Below are positions 33,344 through 42,242 of a stretch of DNA of 64,000 bases, piece by piece. The translations under genes were made by a program, and so were the position numbers. The stretch lies in assembly GCA_004558205.1 (NCBI GenBank), contig SFDM01000012.1, positions 1 through 64,000 of the forward strand, written 5' to 3'. The DNA comes from Pyramidobacter piscolens. Its GTDB lineage: Bacteria > Synergistota > Synergistia > Synergistales > Dethiosulfovibrionaceae. The first letter of the stretch is position 1. The number at the start of each line of letters is the position of its first letter. Below the pieces are notes generated by a model that saw only the letters and a list, made by a program, of their open reading frames with translations, was not told the origin of the DNA and did not search any database.

Positions 33344-34222
33344 TTGTGGAGCGCCGCAAGTAAGTATCTATTCGAGTTTTTGAATTTCCTCTATAGCCTC
33401 ACCGGGTCCTGGGGATGGTCGATCATCCTGCTGACTCTGTTGGTGCGGGTCATCCTGCACCCCCTGAACGCGAAGCAGATGACCAGCATGCAGAAGATGC
33501 AGAAGCTGCAGCCGCGTCTGAAGGTCCTTCAGGAGAAGTACGCCAACGACAAGGAAGCCCTCAGCCGCGAGACCATGGCCCTTTACAAGGAAAACAAGGT
33601 CAACCCGGCGGCCGGATGTCTTCCGCTGCTGATTCAGCTTCCCATCCTGATCCTGCTGTTCCAGGTGCTGCGCGAGACCTCCTTCGGCGGAGCTTCCTTT
33701 GCGGGAATCACGCTGGAAGGTTCGGTGCTGACCACCATGGCTGACGCCGTGGGCATGGTCTACAAGAGCGTGGCGGAAGTGGGCTTTACCGACGTCTTCA
33801 AGGGCGTCAGCGCCAACCCCTCGGGACTGCTGCAGTTTGGGGCCTATCTGCCCAACCTGGTCCTGCTTCTGGTCATCGTGCTGCTGACCTGGTATCAGCA
33901 GAAGCTGAGCTCTACGGGCAACGCCCAGATGGCCGCCATGAACGTCTTCATGCCCATCTTCATGGGCTTCATCTGCTTGAGCATGCCCGGCGGCGTGATG
34001 CTGTACTGGGGATTCTCGTCTTTCCTCGCCGTCGCCCAGCAGTGGTGGACCGTCAAAAAGGTCGAGAAGGAAGAGAAGCCTGTGCTGCTGAAGGAAAAAC
34101 CCCGCGCCTCCAAGGCCGACAGCACGGACAGCGCGCCCGCCAAGGCGACGTTCACTCCCAAACCCGACCGGCCCCAGCCTCCCAAGCCCAAGTATAGCGA
34201 CGACGATTTCATCCCCCGTTAG
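33344..34222 (+). CDS. yidC: Membrane protein insertase YidC
   Basis: 292 residues, TTG start at 33344 with GAAGGTG upstream. The short type lacks the large periplasmic P1 domain of proteobacterial YidC. Five membrane segments; WGWSIILLTLLVRVILHPLN carries the conserved Arg of the hydrophilic groove. NPAAGCLPLLIQLPILILLF and LYWGFSSFLAVAQQWW are also characteristic. The C-terminal tail (about 240-292) is Lys/Pro-rich and probably disordered. It inserts inner-membrane proteins with or without SecYEG. Confidence 0.96.
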   Translation: MWSAASKYLFEFLNFLYSLTGSWGWSIILLTLLVRVILHPLNAKQMTSMQKMQKLQPRLKVLQEKYANDKEALSRETMALYKENKVNPAAGCLPLLIQLPILILLFQVLRETSFGGASFAGITLEGSVLTTMADAVGMVYKSVAEVGFTDVFKGVSANPSGLLQFGAYLPNLVLLLVIVLLTWYQQKLSSTGNAQMAAMNVFMPIFMGFICLSMPGGVMLYWGFSSFLAVAQQWWTVKKVEKEEKPVLLKEKPRASKADSTDSAPAKATFTPKPDRPQPPKPKYSDDDFIPR

Positions 34223-34298
34223 TTGATCTTCCTCTCTTCGATGTAATAATTTTTGTCAGGGGAAGGGTTTTGCTTCCCTCAAAGGAGGTCCCGCAATC

Positions 34299-35063
34299 AT
34301 GGAAAATATTGAAAACCGTCAGGATGATGAAGTCCTGGTGCTGGAAGTTTCCTCGGAAGACGAGGCGCGCAGCCAAGCCGCGGCTCATTGGGGACTGCCG
34401 GAAGATGAAATACTCCTGAAAGTTGTTGAAGAAGAGAAGAGCTTCTTTGGCCTCTTCGGCAGGAAGCTGCGCGTTGAAGCGCGTCCTGCCTATCCTTTGC
34501 AGATCCGCAGCTTCATGGCCCTTCTTGAAAAAGTTCTCGACGCCGCCTGGCTCAGGCTGGACATGAACGTGCAGCCTGATGGCGTGGTGAACCTGTCCGG
34601 CCCCGACACCAAGATTCTTCTCGGGAAGCATGGCGACGGGCTGAAAGCGCTGGATTACCTGGTCAACCTGATGGCCCGCAACGACGGCCCAGCCCCCCGC
34701 ATCCGCCTCGACTGCGACGGTTTCCGCCGCCACCGCGAGAAGGACCTGGAGAGGATCGCCCTCAGCGCCGCCAAGGACGCCATGAAAACCCGCCGTACCG
34801 TCTACCTGGAGCCCATGTCCAGCTGGGAACGTCGGATTGTCCATCTGACGCTGAAAGAGAGCACCAACGTGGAAACTCATTCCATCGGCGTCGAGCCTGG
34901 ACGCAAGGTGGCGATCCGCCCGATCGTCGGCTCGAAGGGCCCCCGCCGTCAAGGCCCCGCGCCTCGCCGCGAAGACCGTCCCCGCTCGCCCCGTCCCCGT
35001 TCGGAGGATCGCCGCTCAAACCGTCCCGAACGCAAAGAGCCGGCTCCGAGGGCGGAAGAGTAA
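34299..35063 (+). CDS. jag: RNA-binding protein KhpB/Jag
   Basis: 254 residues with the Jag order: a Jag_N segment (about 8-60, EEEKSFFGLFGRKLRVE), a KH domain with the GxxG loop GKHGDG (about 110), an R3H domain (about 145-208) with WERRIVHLTLKE, and a 45-residue Arg/Pro/Glu-rich tail that looks disordered. AAAGGAGG precedes the start. It follows yidC, as in most genomes, and takes part in RNA-based control of cell division and envelope growth. Confidence 0.94.
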   Translation: MENIENRQDDEVLVLEVSSEDEARSQAAAHWGLPEDEILLKVVEEEKSFFGLFGRKLRVEARPAYPLQIRSFMALLEKVLDAAWLRLDMNVQPDGVVNLSGPDTKILLGKHGDGLKALDYLVNLMARNDGPAPRIRLDCDGFRRHREKDLERIALSAAKDAMKTRRTVYLEPMSSWERRIVHLTLKESTNVETHSIGVEPGRKVAIRPIVGSKGPRRQGPAPRREDRPRSPRPRSEDRRSNRPERKEPAPRAEE

Positions 35064-35073
35064 CCGAAATATG

Positions 35074-35138
35074 ACGACCCCGTTCCCCAACGCGAAAGCG
35101 GCGGAGGACGGGGTCGTTCTGCAACGGATTTTTTCCGG
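35074..35138 (+). terminator. Terminator after jag
   Basis: ACGACCCCGT pairs with ACGGGGTCGT (35074-35083 with 35108-35117) around an inner CGC-GAAA-GCG hairpin; a T-run follows only after 14 bases. A candidate -10 (TACAAT, 35190-35195) for the next gene lies beyond. Confidence 0.55.
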
Positions 35139-35250
35139 GGATCTGGGCGGCGGTGAAAAACGGGCTTTCTTTCAGAGGATGGGACGTGTTACAATGATTC
35201 CGAAGGATCGATCCTTATTTTGAAGAGTTCCAAGGGAGATGAGGTTTTTC

Positions 35251-36264
35251 ATGAAGGAGAACAGGCTGATCGCGCCGTGCCTTGTGATTCTGACGGTCAT
35301 CGCCGTCGCCATGGTTTTGAAGTTCGCCAGCAACGTCTTTTTACCTCTGGTCTTGGCCTGGCTGGTTTCCTACGTCATATCGCCTATTTTCGCCTTTTTC
35401 GACCGACAGAACTATCCGAAGGCCCTGACCGCGGCGCTCGCAACGATCGTGCTGGTGATCCTGTTTCTGCTTGCCAGCGCCCTGGTCAGCAACTACATGT
35501 CCGATATCACGTCGGCTGCTCCCAAATACGCGGCTAACCTGTCAGCCATATTTAAGGATATCTCTCAGCATTCCAATCTGAATTTGTCCATGTGGAGCAG
35601 CGTCAACTGGGGCGAACGGTTTCAGAAGGGCGTGATGATCCTTATGGCGATGACGCTGGATTTCTCGACGTCGGCTATTTCAATGCTCTTTTTCCTGGTC
35701 TTCATCCTTTCGGGGCGGCGGATTTTCAGCAAAAAGGTCCAGAAAGCCTCCTTCGGCGGCAACGCCGATCAGCTGAACGAGGTGCTGGTCGCCATCAACA
35801 GGCAGATCGGGCAGTATCTGCGCCTGATGACCCTGATCAGCGCCATGACGGGCGTCGGCGTCTGGCTGTCGCTGAAGCTTCTGGGCGTGGACTTCGCCGC
35901 CGCGTGGGGTTGTCTGGCCTTTGTGCTGAACTACATTCCCAACGTGGGCTCAATTATCGCGTCGATCCCGCCTATTCTGCTGGCTTTTATCCAGTTTTAT
36001 CCCAGTCCGACGGTTCCCTTTCTGGCGGCGCTCGCCATTCTGTTCGTGGAGATGGCCTTCGGCAACGTGATCGGCCCCAAGCTGATGGGGGACAGCCTTG
36101 ATCTCAGCCCGATGGTGATCCTGTTCTTCCTGCTTCTCTGGGGCTGGATATGGGGTGCCGCGGGGGCGCTGCTGTCCGTGCCGATTGCCGTGATCGTGAA
36201 GATCATCTGCGACAATGTGGGGTACCTCAAGCCCATAGGCGTACTTTTGGGTTCTGGAAAATAA
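35251..36264 (+). CDS. AI-2E family membrane transporter
   Basis: 337 residues from the ATG at 35251. The ATG at 35239 is only a base from AAGGGAG, so the later start is preferred. About eight membrane segments; LNYIPNVGSIIASIPPILLA and GNVIGPKLMGDSLDLSPMVI are the family signature. Members (PF01594) export varied small molecules or act as Na+/H+ antiporters; the autoinducer-2 role applies to only a few. Monocistronic between jag and a tRNA gene. Confidence 0.9.
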   Translation: MKENRLIAPCLVILTVIAVAMVLKFASNVFLPLVLAWLVSYVISPIFAFFDRQNYPKALTAALATIVLVILFLLASALVSNYMSDITSAAPKYAANLSAIFKDISQHSNLNLSMWSSVNWGERFQKGVMILMAMTLDFSTSAISMLFFLVFILSGRRIFSKKVQKASFGGNADQLNEVLVAINRQIGQYLRLMTLISAMTGVGVWLSLKLLGVDFAAAWGCLAFVLNYIPNVGSIIASIPPILLAFIQFYPSPTVPFLAALAILFVEMAFGNVIGPKLMGDSLDLSPMVILFFLLLWGWIWGAAGALLSVPIAVIVKIICDNVGYLKPIGVLLGSGK

Positions 36265-36267
36265 CCC

Positions 36268-36296
36268 TTGCGCGATTGGGGCACTTGACGTATAAT
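36268..36296 (+). promoter_or_regulatory. Promoter of tRNA-Gly
   Basis: TTGCGC (36268-36273), 17-bp spacer, perfect TATAAT (36291-36296), 12 bases before the mature tRNA. Confidence 0.8.
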
Positions 36297-36307
36297 ACTC
36301 ACGTTTT

Positions 36308-36383
36308 GCGGACGTAGCTCAGTTGGTAGAGCATCAGCTTCCCAAGCTGAGGGTCGCGGGTTCGAACCCCGTTGTCCGCTCCA
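36308..36383 (+). tRNA. tRNA-Gly (anticodon CCC)
   Basis: 76 nt with a full cloverleaf: acceptor GCGGACG/TGTCCGC, D-loop AGTTGGTAGA, anticodon loop TTCCCAA with CCC at 36341-36343, T-loop GGGTTCGAACCCC, discriminator T, and an encoded CCA end. It reads GGG codons. Confidence 0.97.
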
Positions 36384-36426
36384 TTATAATTAATCAGACT
36401 TGGCCGGTAGGCGGCTAAGTTTATCA

Positions 36427-36455
36427 GGCCCCTGCGGAAAAGCAGGGGCCTTGTG
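36427..36455 (+). terminator. Terminator after tRNA-Gly
   Basis: GGCCCCTGC-GGAAAA-GCAGGGGCC followed by TTGTGTTT. Confidence 0.85.
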
Positions 36456-36533
36456 TTTATATACAGGGGAAGAATGTCAAACGGGGCTGTTCGCCGTTTT
36501 TTTAGCAGTACTGTAAAAAGGAGGAGACGCTCT

Positions 36534-38147
36534 ATGACGGTCACTGTCGGGGAAATTCTCAAGATGCCTCAGTTTCGCGGCTTCAAGCTTCTGGCCGGAG
36601 CTTCGGGGCTGAATCGCGAAGTGCTGCGGACCACCGTAGGCGACGCGCCTGACTGCTGGCGATGGTCCCAGGGCGGGGAGCTGGTCATCACGTCGGGATA
36701 CGCCTTCCAGCGAGTGGAAGATCAGGAAAGCCTGATTCAGGATTCCTTCAACCACGGCAACGCCGCCGTGGGGATCAAGTTTGGGCGCTATATCGAGAGC
36801 CTGGCGCCCCATGTCCTCGAACTGGCCGACAAGCTGGGTTTTCCCGTGATTTCCATACCCGTGGAGTTTGCCTTTGCCGACATCCTTCATCCTGTCCAGT
36901 CGCGCGTAATTCAGGACCAGGCGCATCTGCTGCGATATTCCGATACGGTCCGCAGCACTTTTTTCGAACTGAGCCTCCAGTGCGCGGGACTGAACGAGCT
37001 GCTTGAAACGCTGCGCAACTTCACGCACGTGAACCTGGCCCTGAAAACGCTGTCCAATGAGTTTGACTGCATCTGTTCCGAAGACGCGGCCTTCGAGTCA
37101 AAAGTCAAGGACGCGCCTCTTGCCGAAACGCTGAGAGCCTATCCCCATGAGGCGGTTTCGCTGAACGAGAGAGTTCAGGCCTATCTTATATTCGACAGCT
37201 CTCTGGAAGAACTGCGCCGGCCTTGGAACGCCATTCCCATCGCCCAGGCGAAGGGCGCGCTGCTGCTGTTTTTCCAGCGCTGGAGCGCCCAAACTCAAGC
37301 GGAGCGGCGTTATCGCAGCGAGTTCGTCCAGGACATCCTGACCAATAACCTGCGGCTTCAGGAGGAAGTGTGGAGCCGCGCCCGCGCCTTTGGCTGGAAC
37401 CTGACGGGGCCGCAGATGGTCATCGTCTGCGACATAGACAACTACAAAGACAGCATGACCCGTTCCATGGCCGGCGGAGCGGGCCTTTCCGCCATGGAGA
37501 ACCTGAAAGCCCGCATTTTTGCCATGATAGGCCGCTCCATGAGGGAGCTGAATCCCGAGGCTCCTTTTGCTGAGCTCAGCGACTCGGCGGCTTTTATACT
37601 GCCCTCGCCGGCGCCGGGAAAGGAGAAAAAACGTCTTGAACCGGTCCTGAGGCCCATGATGGAAGCCATCGTCCGGGAGACGGGGTTCACGGTGACCGTT
37701 GGCATCGGAGAGCGGTGCGCCGACGTGTTCTCCTGCTGGAAAAGCTACGATCAGGCGAGGAAAGGGCTGGAACTCATCCGGGGCCGCCGGGGGGGCGGGC
37801 AGATCGCATGGTGGCACGAGATGGGAGCCAGCCGGGTTCTCGACCGTATTGTCTGCGACGACGCCGTCCGCGAGTTCGTGAAGGAACAGCTTGGCGCTGT
37901 CCTCGCGTGGGACCGGAAGCAGAAAGGCGAACTTTTCAAGACCCTGCAGGCCATGGTAGCCCATAACTGGAGCAAGAAGGAGTGCGCCGCCGCGCTCGCG
38001 CTGCATTACAACACGCTGAAATACCGCTGGAACAGGATCTGCGAGCTTGCGGACTGTGATTTTGCATCGAGTGAAAGCCGTTTTGCCCTGACGCTGGCTC
38101 TGGAGATCTATAAAATGGACAACGGCAAGGCTAAAGAATTGTCCTAA
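36534..38147 (+). CDS. PucR-family transcriptional regulator
   Basis: 537 residues from the ATG at 36534 (AAGGAGGAGA upstream). An N-terminal PucR sensor domain (about 5-125, GGELVITSGYAFQ), a middle GGDEF-like/CdaR region (about 290-410, with MVIVCDIDNYKDS and FTVTVGIGE) and a C-terminal PucR helix-turn-helix (about 465-525, WSKKECAAALALHYNTLKYRWNR, shortened here to HYNTLKYRWNR). Such proteins activate purine, allantoin or amino-acid degradation genes in response to a metabolite. The next three genes on the same strand are its probable targets. Confidence 0.9.
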   Translation: MTVTVGEILKMPQFRGFKLLAGASGLNREVLRTTVGDAPDCWRWSQGGELVITSGYAFQRVEDQESLIQDSFNHGNAAVGIKFGRYIESLAPHVLELADKLGFPVISIPVEFAFADILHPVQSRVIQDQAHLLRYSDTVRSTFFELSLQCAGLNELLETLRNFTHVNLALKTLSNEFDCICSEDAAFESKVKDAPLAETLRAYPHEAVSLNERVQAYLIFDSSLEELRRPWNAIPIAQAKGALLLFFQRWSAQTQAERRYRSEFVQDILTNNLRLQEEVWSRARAFGWNLTGPQMVIVCDIDNYKDSMTRSMAGGAGLSAMENLKARIFAMIGRSMRELNPEAPFAELSDSAAFILPSPAPGKEKKRLEPVLRPMMEAIVRETGFTVTVGIGERCADVFSCWKSYDQARKGLELIRGRRGGGQIAWWHEMGASRVLDRIVCDDAVREFVKEQLGAVLAWDRKQKGELFKTLQAMVAHNWSKKECAAALALHYNTLKYRWNRICELADCDFASSESRFALTLALEIYKMDNGKAKELS

Positions 38148-38225
38148 GCGTTCATTTACTTTGACACTTGCCATGTTAATCTTCCGGTGCTCATAAATTT
38201 AGAAAAAATTCGTCGTCGAAGGCCA

Positions 38226-38254
38226 ATGACATTCCCGCTGATCCTCTGTAAAAT
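38226..38254 (+). promoter_or_regulatory. Promoter of the DUF5058-M20 operon
   Basis: ATGACA (38226-38231), 17-bp spacer, TAAAAT (38249-38254). The start would leave a leader of about 200 nt. Confidence 0.6.
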
Positions 38255-38383
38255 CAAGCCATGCTCGCAGAATTTCCGCGGTAGGGCTTCTTTATTTACG
38301 GGGAACGAAACTGCGGTCGAGACATGTTGTAAATGGCAATTTGTCTTGCGGCTGCCGATTGCGGGATAGACGATGAAGCAAGC

Positions 38384-38401
38384 GGCTGCGCAGCCTTTTT
38401 T
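38384..38401 (+). terminator. Leader terminator (possible attenuator)
   Basis: Palindrome GGCTGCGCAGCC followed by six T, 66 bases before the operon start. CTTGC upstream (38345) and GCAAG (38378) could form an alternative helix. Confidence 0.45.
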
Positions 38402-38467
38402 AACGCCGCGCCGGCTATGAGGAGCCTTGGGCTCCGGCAGAAAACTCAATACAAGGAGAATGGTAGT

Positions 38468-39169
38468 ATGAACGTTGCCGATATCCAGAAAAGTCTTGTC
38501 ATGTGGATTGCCTGCGGAATCCCTGTGGTGGTCGTCATTTTGCAGTCTCTTTTATTCGCCAGGAAAGCCTATCGCGAAGGGCCGGGAATGGGGCTGTCGA
38601 AAGAGCAGATGAACAGAGCCATGCGCAGCAGCGCCATCACGTCCATCGGCCCTTCGATCGTGGTGCTCACCGGCATGCTGTCGCTGCTGGTGACCATGGG
38701 AGGCCCTGTGGCGTGGATGCGCCTTTCCCTGATCGGTTCTGTGATGTTCGAAGCCATCGCCGCCGGCATCGGGACCAGCGCCGTGGGCGTCACCCTGGGC
38801 ACCGACGCCATGACGGGCGAAGCCTTTGCCATGGGCCTGTGGGTCATGATCCTGTGTTCCATCGGATGGGTGATCTTCGCGACCCTCTTTGCCGACAGGA
38901 TGGAAGTGCTGCAGAACAAGATCACCGGCGGCAACTCCGCCAAACTGATTGCTCTTTCGGGAGCCGCCGTGATCGGTATTTTTGCCGCCATGACCGCGCA
39001 GCACCTGGTCAAATTGAATAAACACGCTTTAGCCGCTGTTCTCGGCGCCCTGATCATGTTCGTCCTGCAGACGATCTGCCGCAAAAAGAATTTGCAGTGG
39101 CTCCGAGAATGGGCGCTGACCTTCGCTTTGCTGGGAAGTATTCTGATTACGGCCGTTCTGCCCCTCTAG
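38468..39169 (+). CDS. DUF5058-like membrane protein
   Basis: 233 residues from the ATG at 38468 (AAGGAGAA upstream). Six or so membrane segments; a conserved-looking stretch SSAITSIGPSIVVLTGMLSL follows a cytoplasmic loop with SKEQMNRAMR. I associate it with the DUF5058 family, which occurs beside a second membrane protein and an M20 peptidase, as here. A two-component transporter for a peptide or amide is a reasonable inference. The substrate is unknown. Confidence 0.7.
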   Translation: MNVADIQKSLVMWIACGIPVVVVILQSLLFARKAYREGPGMGLSKEQMNRAMRSSAITSIGPSIVVLTGMLSLLVTMGGPVAWMRLSLIGSVMFEAIAAGIGTSAVGVTLGTDAMTGEAFAMGLWVMILCSIGWVIFATLFADRMEVLQNKITGGNSAKLIALSGAAVIGIFAAMTAQHLVKLNKHALAAVLGALIMFVLQTICRKKNLQWLREWALTFALLGSILITAVLPL

Positions 39170-39206
39170 GCTTCGTTGAGTGATCGATCAAAGGAGAAAA
39201 ACGACG

Positions 39207-39920
39207 ATGAACAAACAGACCAACGAATATTATGAAAATAAATATATGCCTGCGATGAACCGCATCGGCAAGATTACCGGCTTTGCCGGGGTGGTTTTGA
39301 GCTTTACTCCTGCCGTGGCGCTGGCGGTGATCTACGGCCTTCTGCCGCAGCCCGCGGCGCTGCTGACGGCGGTTATTGCCGGCCTTGCCGCCTTCGGGGT
39401 CCTGTGGATCGTGGAGCCCATCTCCTATTTCCCCGTGCTTGGCCCCGTGGGCACCTACATGGCCTTTCTGTCGGGGAACATCTCGAACATGAGGGTCCCC
39501 TGCGCCAGCACCGCTCAGGCGGCGGTGGGCGTGCAGCCGGGCACTCCCGAAGGGGCGGTGATCGCCACCCTCGGCATGGCCGTGTCGATCATTATCAACG
39601 TGCTGCTGCTCTTTGTCGGCGCCGTTTTTGGCGAGTCCGCCCTGTCCATGCTGCCTCCCGGTGTGGTGACGGCTCTGGGATTCCTGCTTCCTGCCCTCTT
39701 CGGCGCTCTGCTGATGCAGTTTGCCATGAACAGCGTCAAGCTTTCGGTGGTCGTGCTGGCTTTCAGCGTGCTTTTTTACCTGGCCCTGAACGCCGGGTTC
39801 TTCAACTGGCTGCCCGGCGCGCGCAACTACCTCCCCGTGCTGGCCTGCGTGTTCTTCAGCGTCGGCGTGGGAATGTTCATGTTCGAAAAAACCCAGAAAG
39901 GCTCCGCCAAACAGGCCTAA
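39207..39920 (+). CDS. Membrane protein, partner of the DUF5058-like protein
   Basis: 237 residues from the ATG at 39207 (AAGGAGAA upstream). About seven membrane segments. The segment VEPISYFPVLGPVGTYMAFL followed by GNISNMRVPCA is distinctive. No firm family name is offered. It is 37 bases after the preceding gene and precedes the M20 amidohydrolase, so a joint transport role is inferred. Confidence 0.65.
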   Translation: MNKQTNEYYENKYMPAMNRIGKITGFAGVVLSFTPAVALAVIYGLLPQPAALLTAVIAGLAAFGVLWIVEPISYFPVLGPVGTYMAFLSGNISNMRVPCASTAQAAVGVQPGTPEGAVIATLGMAVSIIINVLLLFVGAVFGESALSMLPPGVVTALGFLLPALFGALLMQFAMNSVKLSVVVLAFSVLFYLALNAGFFNWLPGARNYLPVLACVFFSVGVGMFMFEKTQKGSAKQA

Positions 39921-40062
39921 TATTACCTTGCGATAAAAACGCAAAATGGACACGGAGGGGACGGCCCGGAGGGCATCCAGTAAGAATGGGCAGGCCGAAG
40001 GCCGAGATAGTTCTTAGCGACTGGATGCCCCCGGGGTCGGCCCCGGTCTTCAATTAAGCCGT
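39917..40062 (-). repeat. Repeat family B, copy B3
   Basis: Best-preserved copy. On the minus strand it begins TTAATTGAAGACCGGGGCCG and ends TTTTTATCGCAAGGTAATATTA. It contains an inner inverted repeat GGGCATCCAGT / ACTGGATGCCC around GGCCTTCGGCC, so it should fold into a long branched hairpin. It is wedged between two genes of one operon. Confidence 0.75.
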
Positions 40063-40143
40063 TTAGCTGCGAAAGAGTATAAAGACCCTTTTCGCGCCAG
40101 GAAAACTGAAAGATCATCATTGATGTTTAAGGAGGAAAAAATA

Positions 40144-41331
40144 ATGCACCCTCTTATGCAAGAAGCTCTGGCAATGAAGGATGAAATCACCGCCAACCGC
40201 CGGACTTTGCACCAGAATCCCGAGCTTGGCCTCAAGCTGCCCCAGACGGTCCGCTTCGTCGCGTCGAAACTGGACGAAATGGGCGTCCCCTATGAAGTGT
40301 ATGAAGACTGTTCCTGTGTCGTGGCCACCCTTGGCCGCGGGGAAAAGTGTTTTCTGCTTCGCGGTGACATGGACGCGCTGCCCGTGCAGGAAGATACGGG
40401 GCTGCCCTTCGCGTCCTCGAACGGCTGTATGCACGCCTGCGGCCACGACCTGCACGCGGCCATGCTCTTAGGTGCCGCCAAGCTTTTAAAGGCCCATGAA
40501 AGCGAGCTTAAGGGCACCGTAAAACTGCTGTTCCAGTCGGGGGAAGAGATCTTCGCCGGCGCCCAGGCCGCTATCGACCGCGGCGTGCTCGAAAATCCGA
40601 AGGTTAACGCTGCCTTCGCCATGCACGTGGGCGGCGCCCTGCCCTACAACAGGGCTATCTATGGGCATTACACCATGTCGGCGGTCTACGGTTTCCGCAT
40701 GACCCTGACCGGCAAGGGGACCCACGGTTCCACCCCTGAACTGGGCATCGATCCCATCAACACGGGCGTGCATATCTATCTGGCCCTTCAGGAACTGATC
40801 GCCCGGGAAGTGTCGGCCTTGGACGAGGCTTCTCTGACCATCGGCCGTTTCGACGCCGGCAAGGTGGCCAACGTGATCCCCAACAGCGCCGTGCTGGAGG
40901 GGACCCTGCGCACCTTCAAGCCAGAGACCACGGACTACCTCAGGGCCAGAATCGACGAAGTCGCAGCGGCCGTGGCGGCAGCCTACCGCACCCATATCGA
41001 CATTGAAGTGCTCAGCAAAGTTCCGGCCACCATCTGCGACCCGGCGTTGACCGAGGAGTTCCTCGCCAGCCTTCGTTCGGTGGACGAGCAGATGGAACCC
41101 CGTCCCGACTTCCACGTCATGGGCTCCGAGGACTTCGCGTTCATTACCGAGAGAATCCCCGCCAGCTACTTCTTCCTCGGGGCGGGAGTGGAGGATCCCT
41201 CGAAGTGGCGCGGCCAGCACAATCCCCAGATCCTGTTTAACGAAGGGGTGTTGCCCCGCGGCGCGGCCATTTACGCCAAGGTGGCCATGGACTGGCTTGA
41301 AAAGCACCAGCATGATAAATCTGTACAATAA
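40144..41331 (+). CDS. M20-family amidohydrolase/peptidase
   Basis: 395 residues from the ATG at 40144 (AAGGAGGAAA upstream). Two-domain M20D/AbgB-HipO-like enzyme: RRTLHQNPELGLKLPQT, then RGDMDALPVQEDTGLPFAS with metal ligand Asp, HACGHDLHAAMLLGAA with metal histidines and Cys, QSGEEIFAGA with catalytic Glu, and GTHGSTPELGIDP in the lid domain. Members cleave N-acyl amino acids such as hippurate, or aminobenzoyl-glutamate. It is cytoplasmic and probably acts on what the two upstream membrane proteins bring in. Confidence 0.92.
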   Translation: MHPLMQEALAMKDEITANRRTLHQNPELGLKLPQTVRFVASKLDEMGVPYEVYEDCSCVVATLGRGEKCFLLRGDMDALPVQEDTGLPFASSNGCMHACGHDLHAAMLLGAAKLLKAHESELKGTVKLLFQSGEEIFAGAQAAIDRGVLENPKVNAAFAMHVGGALPYNRAIYGHYTMSAVYGFRMTLTGKGTHGSTPELGIDPINTGVHIYLALQELIAREVSALDEASLTIGRFDAGKVANVIPNSAVLEGTLRTFKPETTDYLRARIDEVAAAVAAAYRTHIDIEVLSKVPATICDPALTEEFLASLRSVDEQMEPRPDFHVMGSEDFAFITERIPASYFFLGAGVEDPSKWRGQHNPQILFNEGVLPRGAAIYAKVAMDWLEKHQHDKSVQ

Positions 41332-41407
41332 CCTTGCTTCAAAGCGGCGCGTTCTTGCCGCGCAGCCGGAAGGCTCCGAAAGCGCGCCGCAGGACCCTCG
41401 CTGAATA

Positions 41408-41458
41408 AGGCAGCCCCGCCATTCTTCCGTGTTTCCGAAAGAATAGCGGGGCTGTTCC
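41408..41458 (+). terminator. Terminator of the M20 gene
   Basis: CAGCCCCGC(C)ATTCTT pairs with AAGAAT(A)GCGGGGCTG (41411-41426 with 41439-41454). The downstream side is TTCCGTTTC. The 220 bases up to the next stop (41682) hold no recognisable gene. Confidence 0.7.
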
Positions 41459-41681
41459 GTTTCAAATTATGTTCCTTTGCCCGCAGCCGGCCCTTTCTGT
41501 CCGCCCAGCAGGCCGAAATCAGTTCCTTGCTCGCCGCAAAGCCGTCGAGCCCAGTCAGGGAATCCTTCCGCGCCCGCTCGGCGTCGACGGTGCGGTTGGC
41601 CGTGACTTTGGGACGGAATGGGGAGCGCTGTCGGAGTTTTGTGAAAAATCCCGGCGGGAGCCGGTTCTCCTTCAAGATGAA

Positions 41682-42242
41682 TTATTTTTTTCTGACGGAG
41701 CAGCCGAAGGTCCCAAGCTGGCGCCCCAGCGCGAAATACTCCCCGTGGCTGTAGACGACCAACCCGGCCTTTTCGAGGCGCAGCACGCCTTTGGCGTCGA
41801 GGAGTTTGGGATCCACGTCCACGGCGACGATCCTTGACAGGAACATATGATGGGTTCCCAGGGGGATGACTTGCTCCACACGGCATTCGAGGTTCAGCGG
41901 GCTCTCGGCGATGAGAGGGGCTTCGACCTCGGAAGCCTTTTCCGGCGTCAAGTGCTGCTTAGCGAATTTGTCCACGTCCCGGCCGGATTTGACGCCGCAC
42001 CAGTCCGCGGCCCACACTAACGCTTTCGTGGTGAGGTTGATCACGAATTCTCCGCTGTCCTTGATCAGCCCGTAGGAATGCCGTTCGGGCCGGATCGACA
42101 CATAGGTCATGGCAGGATCGGAATTGACGATGCCGGTCCAGGCCACGGTGATGATGTTGGGGCGGCTCAGGCCGCCGCAGGAGACCATCACGGGCGGCAG
42201 GGGAGCCAGCAGCGTTCCGGGTTTCCAGGTTAACTTTGACAT
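41682..42242 (-). CDS. Flavin reductase-like domain protein
   Basis: 186 residues, all of it one flavin-reductase-like (split-barrel FMN-binding) domain: VMVSCGGLSRPNIITVAWTG at the start, then YVSIRPERHSYGLIKDSGEF and FVINLTT, then LGTHHMFLSRIVAVDVD. The family uses FMN and NAD(P)H or acts as a flavoredoxin in anaerobes, as in sulfate reducers. AAAGGAAGTGG supports the start. Monocistronic. Confidence 0.88.
   Translation of the reverse strand: MSKLTWKPGTLLAPLPPVMVSCGGLSRPNIITVAWTGIVNSDPAMTYVSIRPERHSYGLIKDSGEFVINLTTKALVWAADWCGVKSGRDVDKFAKQHLTPEKASEVEAPLIAESPLNLECRVEQVIPLGTHHMFLSRIVAVDVDPKLLDAKGVLRLEKAGLVVYSHGEYFALGRQLGTFGCSVRKK

Larger units (their letters stand above)
38148..38467 (+). other. 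320-bp gene-free leader before the membrane-protein operon
   Basis: Contains a promoter at 38226-38254, a leader of roughly 200 nt, and a terminator-like hairpin (38384-38401) before a last hairpin GGAGCC-TTG-GGCTCC (38421-38435). No open frame of note. Confidence 0.5.

Noticed and set aside
41271..41675. 134-codon minus-strand frame after the M20 gene
   Set aside because: It runs through the M20 terminator and into the M20 coding region; no recognisable domain.
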